From an uncultured Pelagibacteraceae bacterium (GTDB lineage Bacteria; Pseudomonadota; Alphaproteobacteria; Pelagibacterales; Pelagibacteraceae): a DNA stretch of 64,000 bases. The stretch lies in NCBI GenBank assembly GCA_902560815.1, contig CACENP010000007.1:1-64000 (forward strand), given 5' to 3'. The notes under the pieces are model-generated. The model did no database searches. It had not been told where the DNA came from and saw nothing but the letters and a program-made list of their open reading frames with translations. A program made the position numbers and the translations under genes. This document shows, piece after piece, positions 38,603-48,804 of this stretch. Every line of letters starts with the position of its first letter. Position 1 is the first letter of the stretch.

Positions 38603-39550
38603 ATGAGAAAAATAATATCTCTTTTATCTGCTATAGTTATTTCAGTAGTTTCATTTATTGGCATAGCAAATTCTGCAGATAGTAAGAAACCTATCGTTAT
38701 CCCAACACACAATTGGTCAAGTCAAATCGTAATGGCTTACGTAATTGGTGGAATTATGGAAAGCATGGGTAATAACGTTAAATATGTAAACGCTGACTCA
38801 CAAGCAGTTTATGAATCAATTCGAATTGGTGATGTAACTTTATCACACGAAGTTTGGGAATCTGCTTTTGGTAAATCATTTACTACAGCTTTAGATAAAG
38901 GTGGTTTGCTTGACTGGGGTGATCATGAAGCAAGAACTCTTGAGGATATGGGATATCCAAATTGGGTTGCTGAAAAAGGTTTATGCCCAGGTCTACCAGA
39001 CTGGACTGCTTTAAAAAATCCTGATTGTGCAAAAAACTTCACAACACCTGATTCACCAGATGGAAAAGGAAGAATGTTAGAAGGTCCACAAACTTGGCAT
39101 GGTGATTTAATACCACAAAGAGTTGACGCTTTAGGTCTAGGAGATCTTTGGTGGGTTAAATTTGCTGGAAGTGCAGATGCACTTTGGGCAGAATTAGCAG
39201 CAGCTAAAAAAGAAGGAAGAGGAACTATCATCTTTAACTGGACACCAAACTTTACAGATGGTGCTGGTTTTACATTTATAGATTTCCCTCCATACACAGC
39301 TGGTTGTAGACCAGAAGATGGTGGAGACGGTAAATGTGGTTCGCCAGATGGTTATTTGAAAAAAGCAGTTAACGCTGATTTTCCAAAAACTCATCCAGCA
39401 GCAGCTGCAATGTTCAAGAAAATGTCATTCTCTACAAGTCAAATTGGTGCAATGGCAGCTTTAGTTGACGTTGACAAAATGACTCACGAAGATGCAGCTA
39501 AAAAATGGTTAGCTGACAATAAGAGTGTTTGGCAAGCTTTTACTAAATAA
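38603..39550 (+). CDS. tmoX: OpuAC-family ABC substrate-binding protein, TMAO-binding TmoX-like
   Basis: Signal peptide; KPIVIPTHNWSSQIVMAYVIGGIMESMGNNVKYVNADSQAVYESIRIGDVTLSHEVWES; divergent from tdm. Confidence 0.78.
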   Translation: MRKIISLLSAIVISVVSFIGIANSADSKKPIVIPTHNWSSQIVMAYVIGGIMESMGNNVKYVNADSQAVYESIRIGDVTLSHEVWESAFGKSFTTALDKGGLLDWGDHEARTLEDMGYPNWVAEKGLCPGLPDWTALKNPDCAKNFTTPDSPDGKGRMLEGPQTWHGDLIPQRVDALGLGDLWWVKFAGSADALWAELAAAKKEGRGTIIFNWTPNFTDGAGFTFIDFPPYTAGCRPEDGGDGKCGSPDGYLKKAVNADFPKTHPAAAAMFKKMSFSTSQIGAMAALVDVDKMTHEDAAKKWLADNKSVWQAFTK

Positions 39551-39576
39551 AGGTTAAAGTTAATAATTATAAAGTC

Positions 39577-39607
39577 TCCCCCAACAATGTTGGGGGGGAT
39601 TTTTTTA
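39577..39607 (+). terminator. Intrinsic terminator after tmoX
   Basis: CCCCCAAC-aat-GTTGGGGG stem followed by gg a TTTTTTT. Confidence 0.88.
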
Positions 39608-39651
39608 TTTTAACTTTAGAAAAATGGTTACTTAAAGTTAAATTTATTCTA

Positions 39652-40113
39652 ATGATAAAATATTTTTTTTATATATCGCTTAGCTTACTATTTTTAAATT
39701 CAGCCTATGCAAAAGATGTGGATATCCAAGAGGATATTAATCTTAGTTTTGTATGTGATTTAGAAAAAAAAATACTTAAGAATTCTGAATACAATTATCA
39801 AACTTTTCTAGCCAAAGATTTAGATGATAAGGATTTAGATAAATTCGATATTGAGGCAAAAAAACCAGAAACACTTTTGATTAGTGGATTGTCTTTATTT
39901 CTTTCAGATACAGAAAAATTAAATGTTAAAATAGTAAATAAAGATGTTGTTTTATTTAAAGCAATTGACCAAATAAGAAATTACTCAGAGTCTGGTATTA
40001 TAAATAGAAAATCAGGCGAACTAGTCCATGAAATTACAAGAAATATAAAAAGTGAAAACGCAGAAAAAGATATTTCTTTTTATTCATGCAGAAAAATAGA
40101 CACAAATGTCTGA
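39652..40113 (+). CDS. Secreted hypothetical protein
   Basis: 153 aa with N-terminal signal MIKYFFYISLSLLFLNSAYA. Confidence 0.55.
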   Translation: MIKYFFYISLSLLFLNSAYAKDVDIQEDINLSFVCDLEKKILKNSEYNYQTFLAKDLDDKDLDKFDIEAKKPETLLISGLSLFLSDTEKLNVKIVNKDVVLFKAIDQIRNYSESGIINRKSGELVHEITRNIKSENAEKDISFYSCRKIDTNV

Positions 40114-40147
40114 TTTTTTTTTAATTAATTTTGTGTAAAGTATTGTT

Positions 40148-40525
40148 ATGAAAAAAATTATTATTAGCATAATTTTTAGTTTTTTAATTACATCTGAAGT
40201 TCTATCTCGTAGTACTGGATGTAAGGAGGGAAATTGCGAAAATGGTTATGGTAAGTGGGTTTATACAGATAAAACAACTTATGAAGGTGAGTGGGTAAAC
40301 ACAAAAAAACATGGTCAAGGAACAGAAACTTGGCCTAATGGATATATTTATAAAGGTGAATTTAAAAACAGCGAGTGGAGTGGGCAAGGAACTTTAACTT
40401 TTCCAAATGGCGCAACGTATGTTGGAGAATGGGTTAATGGTTTTATGAACGGGAAAGGAACGTTTACTTGGTCTGATGGTAAGGAAAAGACAGGCACATG
40501 GATTAATGGAAAATTACAAGAATAA
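40148..40525 (+). CDS. Secreted MORN-repeat protein
   Basis: Signal peptide; repeats TTYEGEWVNTKKHGQGTETWPNGYIYKGEFKNSEWSGQGTLTFPNGATYVGEWVNGFMNGKGTFTW. Confidence 0.85.
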   Translation: MKKIIISIIFSFLITSEVLSRSTGCKEGNCENGYGKWVYTDKTTYEGEWVNTKKHGQGTETWPNGYIYKGEFKNSEWSGQGTLTFPNGATYVGEWVNGFMNGKGTFTWSDGKEKTGTWINGKLQE

Positions 40526-40533
40526 TTAAAATA

Positions 40534-41085
40534 ATGATAAAAAATAATTATATAAACAGATTAAAAGAGTTGCCCGAAACAACAAAGCAATTTGCTCGTC
40601 TGCTTATCTTAACACTTATTATAATTTTATCTTTTGGTATTTTAAATATTTATTGGGGAGGAGGAGATGAATTAATTAAAAAAATGAAATTAGAAGAAGA
40701 AAGAATCGCAGAAGAAAAAAAACTTAATGCACTTATATCCCAACTTCCATCAGGTATCCTAGTAACATTTGATGGAACAGATAATTTTAGATTGACTGAT
40801 GAACTATATGAAGCAGTTTGTAATGCAACAAAACTTCTTCCTCAACGTGCTATCATGGCTGCTCATTTTTTAAATTACGAAGCTTACGAACTATATACTA
40901 TCAATGGTAATAAAATTGATGAAACGTATGTTAAATGGGATAAAGAGAAAAATAAATGCTTTGCTGGTTACACTGTAAGTGGTGCAAATGTAGGAGTAAA
41001 TAGAACAGCAAATGTAAGTGGAGAGGTTTTAAGTTTTTTAAGCACCGGTATTGATACAAGAGTTTATTTTATTAAAAATTTTTAA
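40534..41085 (+). CDS. Single-TM hypothetical protein
   Basis: 183 aa; TM segment LLILTLIIILSFGILNIYW. Confidence 0.55.
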   Translation: MIKNNYINRLKELPETTKQFARLLILTLIIILSFGILNIYWGGGDELIKKMKLEEERIAEEKKLNALISQLPSGILVTFDGTDNFRLTDELYEAVCNATKLLPQRAIMAAHFLNYEAYELYTINGNKIDETYVKWDKEKNKCFAGYTVSGANVGVNRTANVSGEVLSFLSTGIDTRVYFIKNF

Positions 41086-41091
41086 GGAGAA

Positions 41092-41157
41092 ATGAACAAA
41101 TTATATAGATTTTATTTTATCTTAATTTCGTATAACTTTATTAAAATTTATGTCTGA
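41092..41157 (+). CDS. Possible 21-aa leader ORF overlapping the tmoW start
   Basis: AAGGAG SD then MNKLYRFYFILISYNFIKIYV*; stop TGA lies inside the tmoW start region (ATG at 41150). Confidence 0.35.
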   Translation: MNKLYRFYFILISYNFIKIYV

Positions 41158-42181
41158 ACCAGTAATTAAATGTGAAGCTGTTTATAAAATTTTTGGAGAA
41201 AATGCCAAAAAAATGCTTCAAGATTCAAATGGCAATGTAGATGCAAAAACTTTTCAAGAAAATGGATGTATAGTAGGTGTTAACAATGCTTCATTTGAAG
41301 TTTCAAAGGGAGAAATGTTAGTTGTAATGGGTTTATCCGGATCAGGTAAATCAACTTTGCTAAGATGTATTTCTAGATTAACTGATGCAACAGGTGGAAA
41401 AATTTTTATAGAAGGTCAAGATTTACTTCAATTAAATAATAAAGAACTAATAGAGCTTAGAAGAAATAAAATGGGAATGGTTTTTCAGAGTTTTGCTCTA
41501 CTTCCTCATAAAACAGTTGTAGAAAATATTGCTTTCCCACTCCAAATTAAGGGAATTAAAACTGAAGATAGTATTAATAAAGCAATGGATATGGTTAAAC
41601 TTGTTGGTCTTGATGGAAGAGAAAACTATTTTCCAAGAGAACTTTCTGGAGGTCAGCAACAAAGAGTAGGTATTGCAAGATCATTAGCAGTAGAGCCAGA
41701 TATTTGGTTTTTGGATGAACCTTTTTCTGCATTAGACCCATTAATTAGAAAAGAAATGCAGGATGAATTTTTAAGACTTCAAGATAAATTACAAAAAACA
41801 ATTATGTTCATTACACATGATTTTGACGAGGCTTTAAAACTTGCAGATCGTATTGCTATTATGAAAGATGGAATAATTGAACAGCTAGATACACCTGCAA
41901 ATATTGTTTTAAATCCAGCAACTGAATATGTAAGGAAATTTACCGAAGAAGTACCTAGAGAAAAAGTTCTATTAATAGAAGATGTAATGGAATCATCTAC
42001 CACTGATAATTTGGGTGATTTGAAGGTTTTAAAAGACGAAATTATTGAAAATGTTGCTGAAAAAATTTTAACACAAGAAAAATCAGTAGCAGTTATAGAT
42101 AATAACAACAAAATTGTAGGCTCTATCAATCCAACAAAAATAATTAATACAGTTTTTGGAGGAAGAAAAAATAATAATTAA
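41150..42181 (+). CDS. tmoW: Glycine-betaine/proline-type ABC ATPase, TmoW-like
   Basis: Walker [41 protein letters not shown]-terminal CBS-like region; ProV family. Confidence 0.8.
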   Translation: MSEPVIKCEAVYKIFGENAKKMLQDSNGNVDAKTFQENGCIVGVNNASFEVSKGEMLVVMGLSGSGKSTLLRCISRLTDATGGKIFIEGQDLLQLNNKELIELRRNKMGMVFQSFALLPHKTVVENIAFPLQIKGIKTEDSINKAMDMVKLVGLDGRENYFPRELSGGQQQRVGIARSLAVEPDIWFLDEPFSALDPLIRKEMQDEFLRLQDKLQKTIMFITHDFDEALKLADRIAIMKDGIIEQLDTPANIVLNPATEYVRKFTEEVPREKVLLIEDVMESSTTDNLGDLKVLKDEIIENVAEKILTQEKSVAVIDNNNKIVGSINPTKIINTVFGGRKNNN

Positions 42182-42184
42182 ATC

Positions 42185-44338
42185 ATGGAATTAATAAAAA
42201 AATATCCAAAGTTATTTCAATGGTTATTTTTATTGATTGTATTTTTTGCTTTATGCTTTGCGATTGATGTTCCTGAAACATACAAATTTATAAGAGGCCA
42301 AGCAGAATTTGTTAAAGATCCAAACCAAAGCTCCTTTGTTTTTCTCGGTAAAGAAGTAAGATATTATGCTTTTGATGTCTTTTGGAGATTACCCCCATTG
42401 CTTGGATGGTTACCTATTTGGATAAATGATTCATTATTTTTCTTAATGAATGAATGGATGCCAATTGAATTTTGGAACGAAGATACTCAAGAATACAGAA
42501 CTCGGCCTTTAGTTTTACAAATAAGTAGAAATTTAACTGCTTTTATGACGTTTCTAATAGAACTGATTAGAGAGATTTTATTAGGCGGACTTGAAACTAT
42601 TGTTGCATTTACCAGTTGGGATTGGATAGACAAAAACCCATGGGCAGAGCTACCAGGTTTACCATGGACTATTGTTGCTGCGGGTTCAGCAATACTTGCT
42701 TATAAACTAAGTGGCAAAGGTCTAGCTTTGTTTGCCGGTTTAGTTATGGTTTACATTTCTATATTTGGTCAATGGAAACCTTCCATGCAAACTCTTTCAT
42801 TTATATTAGTTGCAGCACCACTATCATTTATTTTTGGCTTAGGTTTAGGTATAGCGGCATTTAAAAGTAAACGTGTTGAGAAAGCTTTATATCCAATACT
42901 TTTAGTTATGCAAACAATGCCACAATACGCAGTATTGGTTCCTGCGCTTGTTCTTTTTGGAGTTGGTGATCATGCTGCAGTAATTATAACTATGGTTGTT
43001 GCTGTACCACCAATGATATTATTGACTATATTAGGTTTAAGAGCAATACCACCAGAAGTTATTGAAGCAGGTAGAATGAGTGGCTGTAATAATTGGCAAC
43101 TGATGTTTAAAGTATTAATTCCAACTGCAAGAAGAGATATCTTGATTGGAGTAAACCAGGTCATAATGGTTTGTTTTTCTATGGCTGTTATTTCTGCATT
43201 TATAGGTGCAAAAGGTTTAGGGTTTAATTTATTGCTAGCCTTAAATCAACTCAATATTGGATTAGCCTTAGAAGCTGGATTGTGTATCAGTTTAATTGCA
43301 ATTCTTTTAGATAAAATGTCTTTGGCTTGGGCAAATAAGCAAACAGATTATTTTGGCAATCTGACATTCTACCAAAGAAATAAAAATATTTTATTTTTTG
43401 TTGCAACAGTAATTATAGGAATTGTACTTGCTTATGTTGGAACTTTTTTGTTCAAAGATAGTTACAACTATTTATTTGAAGTTCCACATAACAAAGGAAT
43501 ATCAACAGCAGATTTTTGGAATAAAGGTGTTGATTGGATTTTTGATACATTCTTTGTGTATATAAAAGCATTTAACACATGGTTAATTCAAGACGTGCTT
43601 CAGCCAATGAGAGCTTTATATTTAAGAATGCCTGCGGTTGCCACTTTAGTTTTGGTTGTTGGAGCGGGATATTTAATTGGTGGGATTCGTTCAGCATTAG
43701 TTGTTTGCGGATTAACATTATTTATAGCCTTTAGTCCATGGTGGGATAGAGCATTAGTGACAGCATATATGGCAACTTTTGGAGTTATTGTATCTTGTAT
43801 AATTGGATTTACAGTTGGAACTTTATGTTTTCAAAACAAACATTCTGCGAGTTTTATGTTGGGGGTTTGTGATATATTTCAAACTTTCCCTTCTTTCGTA
43901 TACTTAATTCCAGTGATGATGCTTTTTGGTATAACTGATACATCAGTTTTAATTGCAGTTATAGTTTATGCAACAATACCTGCAACACGTTATACAATTG
44001 AAGGTCTTAGAAGTGTTCCAGTTGGTTTGCATGATGCCGCAACAATGTCAGGTGTAAATAAATTCCAAAGATTGACTAAAATAGAATTTCCTTTAGCATT
44101 TCCTCACATGATGCTTGGCTTAAATCAAACAATTGTATTTGCATTGTTTATGGTGATCATTGGAGCTTTTATTGGAACTGAAGATTTAGGACAATATATT
44201 CTAAAAGCATTATCAGATAAAAAAGGGGCAGGTATAGGATTCACACTTGGAATTTGCGTTGCTTTCATAGGTTTAATATTTGATAATTTAATTAGAACCT
44301 GGGTAGAGAAAAGAAAAAAACACCTTGGCATAAATTAA
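42185..44338 (+). CDS. tmoV: Duplicated-domain ABC permease, TmoV-like
   Basis: 717 aa with two EAA-type permease modules: SGCNNWQLMFKVLIPTARRDILIGVNQ and SGVNKFQRLTKIEFPLAFPHMMLGLNQ. Confidence 0.8.
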   Translation: MELIKKYPKLFQWLFLLIVFFALCFAIDVPETYKFIRGQAEFVKDPNQSSFVFLGKEVRYYAFDVFWRLPPLLGWLPIWINDSLFFLMNEWMPIEFWNEDTQEYRTRPLVLQISRNLTAFMTFLIELIREILLGGLETIVAFTSWDWIDKNPWAELPGLPWTIVAAGSAILAYKLSGKGLALFAGLVMVYISIFGQWKPSMQTLSFILVAAPLSFIFGLGLGIAAFKSKRVEKALYPILLVMQTMPQYAVLVPALVLFGVGDHAAVIITMVVAVPPMILLTILGLRAIPPEVIEAGRMSGCNNWQLMFKVLIPTARRDILIGVNQVIMVCFSMAVISAFIGAKGLGFNLLLALNQLNIGLALEAGLCISLIAILLDKMSLAWANKQTDYFGNLTFYQRNKNILFFVATVIIGIVLAYVGTFLFKDSYNYLFEVPHNKGISTADFWNKGVDWIFDTFFVYIKAFNTWLIQDVLQPMRALYLRMPAVATLVLVVGAGYLIGGIRSALVVCGLTLFIAFSPWWDRALVTAYMATFGVIVSCIIGFTVGTLCFQNKHSASFMLGVCDIFQTFPSFVYLIPVMMLFGITDTSVLIAVIVYATIPATRYTIEGLRSVPVGLHDAATMSGVNKFQRLTKIEFPLAFPHMMLGLNQTIVFALFMVIIGAFIGTEDLGQYILKALSDKKGAGIGFTLGICVAFIGLIFDNLIRTWVEKRKKHLGIN

Positions 44339-44342
44339 AATT

Positions 44343-45821
44343 GTGAAAAAATTTCTTGTTGCTATTGACCAAGGCACTACATCAACAAGAGTAATTTTGT
44401 TTGATACAAAAGGTAACACAAAGTTTATATCACAGTTTGAATTTAAACAATATTTCCCAAAAAATGGTTGGGTAGAACATAATCCGAATGAGATTTGGAA
44501 GACTACACTCAAATCATTAAAAAAAGTTATACAAAAAGCTAAGAAGTTAAAAGGAAAAATATTAAGTATTGGAATTACCAATCAGAGAGAAACAACTATC
44601 CTCTGGAATAAAAAAAATGGTAAACCAATTTACAATGCTATTGTTTGGCAGGATAGACGTACACAACAATTTTGCCAAAATTTGAAAAAAAATAATTATG
44701 AAAATATAATTAGAAAAAAAACTGGCTTATTTATCGATCCATATTTTTCAGCAACGAAAATTAGATGGATATTAGATAATATAAAAGAATCAAAAAGATT
44801 ATTAAAATCAAATAATTTACTATTTGGAACCATTGATACTTTTTTAATTTGGAAGCTCACTAAAGGAAAAAGACATTTAACTGAAGCAACTAATGCATCC
44901 AGAACAATGTTATATAATATTAATACAAATCAATGGGATAAAAATATATTGAAAAAATTAAAGATATCACACAAAATTCTTCCAGAAGTAAAAAATTCAG
45001 CTGATAGTTTTGGGACTTTAGATAAAAAAATTATCGGACAAGAAATCCCTATATCTGCAGTTTTAGGAGATCAGCAGGCAGCAGCAATTGGTCAATCTTG
45101 TTTTCAAAAAGGCTCAATCAAAAGTACTTATGGCACCGGTGCTTTTGCAATAATGAATACCGGTTCAAAAAAAATTTTTTCAAAAAATAAATTATTGACC
45201 ACAATTTGTTATCGAATAAATGGAAAAAATACTTATGCATTAGAAGGTTCAATTTTTATTGCTGGAGCAGGAATACAATGGCTTAGAGATAAAATAAAAC
45301 TAATCAATAATGCATATGAAACAGAAAATATTGCTAAATCAAAAAAAAATAACGATGGTGTATATGTAGTTCCGGCGTTTAGTGGAATTGGTGCTCCCTA
45401 TTGGAGACCAGATGCAAGAGGAGTTATTACAGGTTTAACAAGAAACAGTGATTGGAAAAGTTTAGTAAGAGCAGTTGTAGAGTCTGTTGCATATCAAAGT
45501 TATGATTTATTTGATGCAATGAAAAAAGATGGGCTTAAACCTAAATTAATTAAAGTTGACGGAGGAATGGTAGCTAACAATTGGTTTGCTCAATTTTTAT
45601 CTGATATATTAAACTTAAATGTTATTAGACCAAAAACTCTAGAAACAACAGCTTTAGGCGCTGCACTATTGGCTGGATACCAGATTGGAGAATTTAAATC
45701 TTTGAATGAAATTCAAGCTAAGTTGAAAAAAGATAGACTTTTTTCTCCAAAACTTAATAAATCATTGAGAAATAATTTATTGCAAGGATGGAAACAAGCA
45801 ATTAGAAAAACTTTAGCATAA
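44343..45821 (+). CDS. glpK: Glycerol kinase
   Basis: GTG start; AIDQGTTSTRVILFD, GITNQRETTILWNKKNGKPIYNAIVWQDRRT, GDQQAAAIGQSCFQKGSIKSTYGTGAF. Confidence 0.95.
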   Translation: MKKFLVAIDQGTTSTRVILFDTKGNTKFISQFEFKQYFPKNGWVEHNPNEIWKTTLKSLKKVIQKAKKLKGKILSIGITNQRETTILWNKKNGKPIYNAIVWQDRRTQQFCQNLKKNNYENIIRKKTGLFIDPYFSATKIRWILDNIKESKRLLKSNNLLFGTIDTFLIWKLTKGKRHLTEATNASRTMLYNINTNQWDKNILKKLKISHKILPEVKNSADSFGTLDKKIIGQEIPISAVLGDQQAAAIGQSCFQKGSIKSTYGTGAFAIMNTGSKKIFSKNKLLTTICYRINGKNTYALEGSIFIAGAGIQWLRDKIKLINNAYETENIAKSKKNNDGVYVVPAFSGIGAPYWRPDARGVITGLTRNSDWKSLVRAVVESVAYQSYDLFDAMKKDGLKPKLIKVDGGMVANNWFAQFLSDILNLNVIRPKTLETTALGAALLAGYQIGEFKSLNEIQAKLKKDRLFSPKLNKSLRNNLLQGWKQAIRKTLA

Positions 45822-45829
45822 TTTTAGCT

Positions 45830-46849
45830 ATGAAAAAAATATTAATAATTGGCGCTGGAGCAATGGGATCTGCTTTTTCGATTCCGTGTGCAGAAAATAA
45901 TAATGATGTCACTATAATGGGCTCAGCATTAGAAGACGATTTTATTTCCTTAATAAAATCCAAAAAAAATTTACACCCAAGTTTAAATATAATTTTGCCA
46001 AAAAATATTAAAATCGAAAAATTTTGTGTAATTACTGATGCAGATTTTGATTTAATCGTAGTCGCTGTTAGCTCAGCTGGAATTGATTGGGTAGGTGATG
46101 AGATTTCAAAATTTTATAAATCTAACACACCCATAATTTTACTAACAAAAGGTCTTTCAATAATTAACGATCAGCTAACAACTTTAACTGAAAAACTGGA
46201 AATGATTTTGAAAAAAAATGGTCACGAAAATGTTAATATTTCTTCAGTTAAAGGACCATGTCTAGCATCAGGCCTTGCAAATAAAATAAGAACAGGAACC
46301 ATAATAGCAAATAAAAATATTAAAGAGGCTCAAAAAATTCAGAATATTATTCAAACAAAATATTATAAATGTGAAATATCAGATGATATAGAAGGTGTAG
46401 AAATTTCTTCAGCTATAAAAAATCTTTATTCAATGTTAATTGGTGGTTCGCAAGGATTAAGTAACCCAGCTGCTTCAAAAGAAATCCAAGAAAAATATTT
46501 TTTAAATACCGCTGCGAGTTTAATTCATAGATCAATTTCTGAGATGGTAGAAATTGTTAATAATTATTCAGGCAAAACTGAAACTGTTTATGGTTTAGCT
46601 GGTTTAGGAGATATATATGTAAGTGTGTCTGGTGGAAGAAATAGCCAAATGGGAAAATATTTGGGACAAGGTTATTTGTATAAAGAAGCTAAAGAAAAAT
46701 TTATGAAAAATATAACAATTGAAGGTGCACAATTAGCTTTTGATATTGGACCAAAACTTATGGCGAAATTTGATAAACGTAAATTTCCACTTTTATTTAG
46801 CATTCTGGAATGTATTTGTGAAAACAAAAAATTGCAGATCGATTGGTAA
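45830..46849 (+). CDS. gpsA: GpsA-like NAD(P)-dependent glycerol-3-phosphate dehydrogenase
   Basis: ILIIGAGAMGSAFSIPCAENNNDVTIMGS, SVKGPCLASGLANK, GLAGLGDIYVS. Confidence 0.8.
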   Translation: MKKILIIGAGAMGSAFSIPCAENNNDVTIMGSALEDDFISLIKSKKNLHPSLNIILPKNIKIEKFCVITDADFDLIVVAVSSAGIDWVGDEISKFYKSNTPIILLTKGLSIINDQLTTLTEKLEMILKKNGHENVNISSVKGPCLASGLANKIRTGTIIANKNIKEAQKIQNIIQTKYYKCEISDDIEGVEISSAIKNLYSMLIGGSQGLSNPAASKEIQEKYFLNTAASLIHRSISEMVEIVNNYSGKTETVYGLAGLGDIYVSVSGGRNSQMGKYLGQGYLYKEAKEKFMKNITIEGAQLAFDIGPKLMAKFDKRKFPLLFSILECICENKKLQIDW

Positions 46850-46854
46850 TTATT

Positions 46855-48195
46855 CTATTTTTTTGGTTGATTTAAAAAAACTTTTGAAGAGTCATCCATT
46901 GCTGTTGCCCAAGGTGTATGATGTACTGGGGCAATAGATCCTGTAACAGGTGAAGAAAAAGATTTATTTCTATATGTCATAATATCTTCTACTTTATGAT
47001 GTTCCCATTCTTTAAAATGTTTTCTAATTAACTCAAAATCAATTTTTGGATAATCAGATAGTTCATGAAGTTCTTTAGTATATTCAGTTTGAAAATCTAT
47101 CATTTGATCTGGATTTTCTAATTTTTCTTCTAGAGCAACCCATTTATTTATATCTTTTTCTATTTCTGTGCTATTTGGAATTTTACTTTTGCCCATTATC
47201 ACATCTCTTGCATACCACGCCTGACAGTCAAACATATTAAATGTATGAAACTGATCTTGCATACCCAAATAAAGTAATTTGTGATTATCTTGCCATACGA
47301 CACCTTTATATAATTTTGGCGGATACAATCTGTTTCTAGTTTTTAATTTTAGATCCTCAGTTAAAAACGGAAAATGGTGAAGATAACCAGAACACAAAAT
47401 TATTGCATCAGCCTCTTGCTCATGCCCATCTTTAAAGATTGCTTTATTTCCAACCAGTTTATCTAAATAATGTACTTCTTTTACTCCCTTGGGCCATTTG
47501 AATCCCATTGGGTTATTTCTATAACCTATAGTTACACTTTTAGCTCCATACTTGTGGCATTGAAGAGCAACATCTTCTGCTGAATAACTGCTTCCTAAAA
47601 CAATAACATTTTTTCCTCTAAATTCCTCTGCATCTCTAAAATCATGTGAATGCATAATTCTACCTGGAAACGATTTCATTCCAGGATATTCTGGAATAAA
47701 TGGAACTGAAAAATGCCCAGTAGATACAACCACAAAATCAAAAATATCATTTGAAAATTTATCATTTTTTTTATCATGAGAAGTAATCTCAAAATTATTT
47801 CCATTGAAAATAACTTTAGAAACACTTGTGCTAAATCTAACTTTATTTTTTAGATTACCTTTTTTTACTCTGCCGGTTATATAATCATATAAAACTTCTC
47901 TAGGTGGAAATGATGGAATAGGTTTTCCAAAATGTTCATCAAACGAATAGTCGGCAAATTCCAAACATTCTTTTGGACCATTAGACCACAGATACCTATA
48001 CATACTATTAGGAACAGGATCACCATATTGGTCAGATCCAGTTCTCCAACTATAATTCCATAATCCTCCCCAGTCTTCCTGTTTTTCAAAGCAAACTATT
48101 TCAGGTATTTTTTCACCTTTTTTTTCAGCCTGTTCGAAAGCCCTCAACATCGAAAGACCACAAGGTCCAGTTCCAATAATAGCAACTTTTGTCAT
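46855..48195 (-). CDS. tmm: Flavin-containing monooxygenase, trimethylamine monooxygenase (Tmm)-like
   Basis: VAIIGTGPCGLSMLRAF, EKQEDWGGLWNYSWRTGSDQYGDPVPNSMYRYLWSNGPKE, VVSTGHFSVPFIPEYPG, VLGSSYSAEDVALQ; matches remembered Tmm features. Confidence 0.85.
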   Translation of the reverse strand: MTKVAIIGTGPCGLSMLRAFEQAEKKGEKIPEIVCFEKQEDWGGLWNYSWRTGSDQYGDPVPNSMYRYLWSNGPKECLEFADYSFDEHFGKPIPSFPPREVLYDYITGRVKKGNLKNKVRFSTSVSKVIFNGNNFEITSHDKKNDKFSNDIFDFVVVSTGHFSVPFIPEYPGMKSFPGRIMHSHDFRDAEEFRGKNVIVLGSSYSAEDVALQCHKYGAKSVTIGYRNNPMGFKWPKGVKEVHYLDKLVGNKAIFKDGHEQEADAIILCSGYLHHFPFLTEDLKLKTRNRLYPPKLYKGVVWQDNHKLLYLGMQDQFHTFNMFDCQAWYARDVIMGKSKIPNSTEIEKDINKWVALEEKLENPDQMIDFQTEYTKELHELSDYPKIDFELIRKHFKEWEHHKVEDIMTYRNKSFSSPVTGSIAPVHHTPWATAMDDSSKVFLNQPKK

Positions 48196-48232
48196 AGTAT
48201 TTTTAAATCTATCTTATCTTAATATTAATTCA

Positions 48233-48802
48233 ATGATTTTAATTCTTGCAATAATTCTAATTTTAATTTTAATTGTCATAAAAAATAACTCTATGCCAAA
48301 ATTAATCTCTAGCTATGTAAAATTTATTGATTCAATTTGTATTAAAGTCGGGAGAATAGTTATGTACGGAGTTTTTTTTATGATGTTCGTGTTAATTCTT
48401 TCTTTTGTAACTAGAAACATAATAAATTATCCGTTGATGTGGATAATTGAGATGGCTCAATTTACAATCACTGCATATTATTTATTGGGTGGAGGTTATT
48501 CTATGATTACAGATGATCATGTAAGAATGGATTTATTTTATGGAAGACTTTCAGAAAGAGGAAAAGCAAAAATGGATGCTTTTACTAGTATGTTTTTAAT
48601 TTTCTATTTAATAATTTTATTTTATGGATCTATAACAAGCTTACAATACACCATTGAAACTAAACAAAAACTATTTACCGCGTGGGCACCGTATGTTTGG
48701 CCAATAAAAAGTCTAATGTTAATTGGTATTTTATTAATGTTGCTGCAGGCGTTTTCAATGCTTTTTAAGGATATAGCAAAAATAAAAGGTAAAAAAATAT
48801 AA
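48233..48802 (+). CDS. TRAP transporter small permease (DctQ)
   Basis: FFMMFVLILSFVTRNIINYPLMWIIEMAQFTITAYYLLGGGYSMITDDHVRMDLFY. Confidence 0.85.
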   Translation: MILILAIILILILIVIKNNSMPKLISSYVKFIDSICIKVGRIVMYGVFFMMFVLILSFVTRNIINYPLMWIIEMAQFTITAYYLLGGGYSMITDDHVRMDLFYGRLSERGKAKMDAFTSMFLIFYLIILFYGSITSLQYTIETKQKLFTAWAPYVWPIKSLMLIGILLMLLQAFSMLFKDIAKIKGKKI

Positions 48803-48804
48803 CT

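Noticed and set aside
38923-39297. 124-aa minus-strand ORF
   Set aside because: Antisense to the tmoX-like CDS, no recognisable domain
41779-42129. 116-aa minus-strand ORF
   Set aside because: Antisense to the tmoW-like ATPase, Ser/Ile-rich without domain
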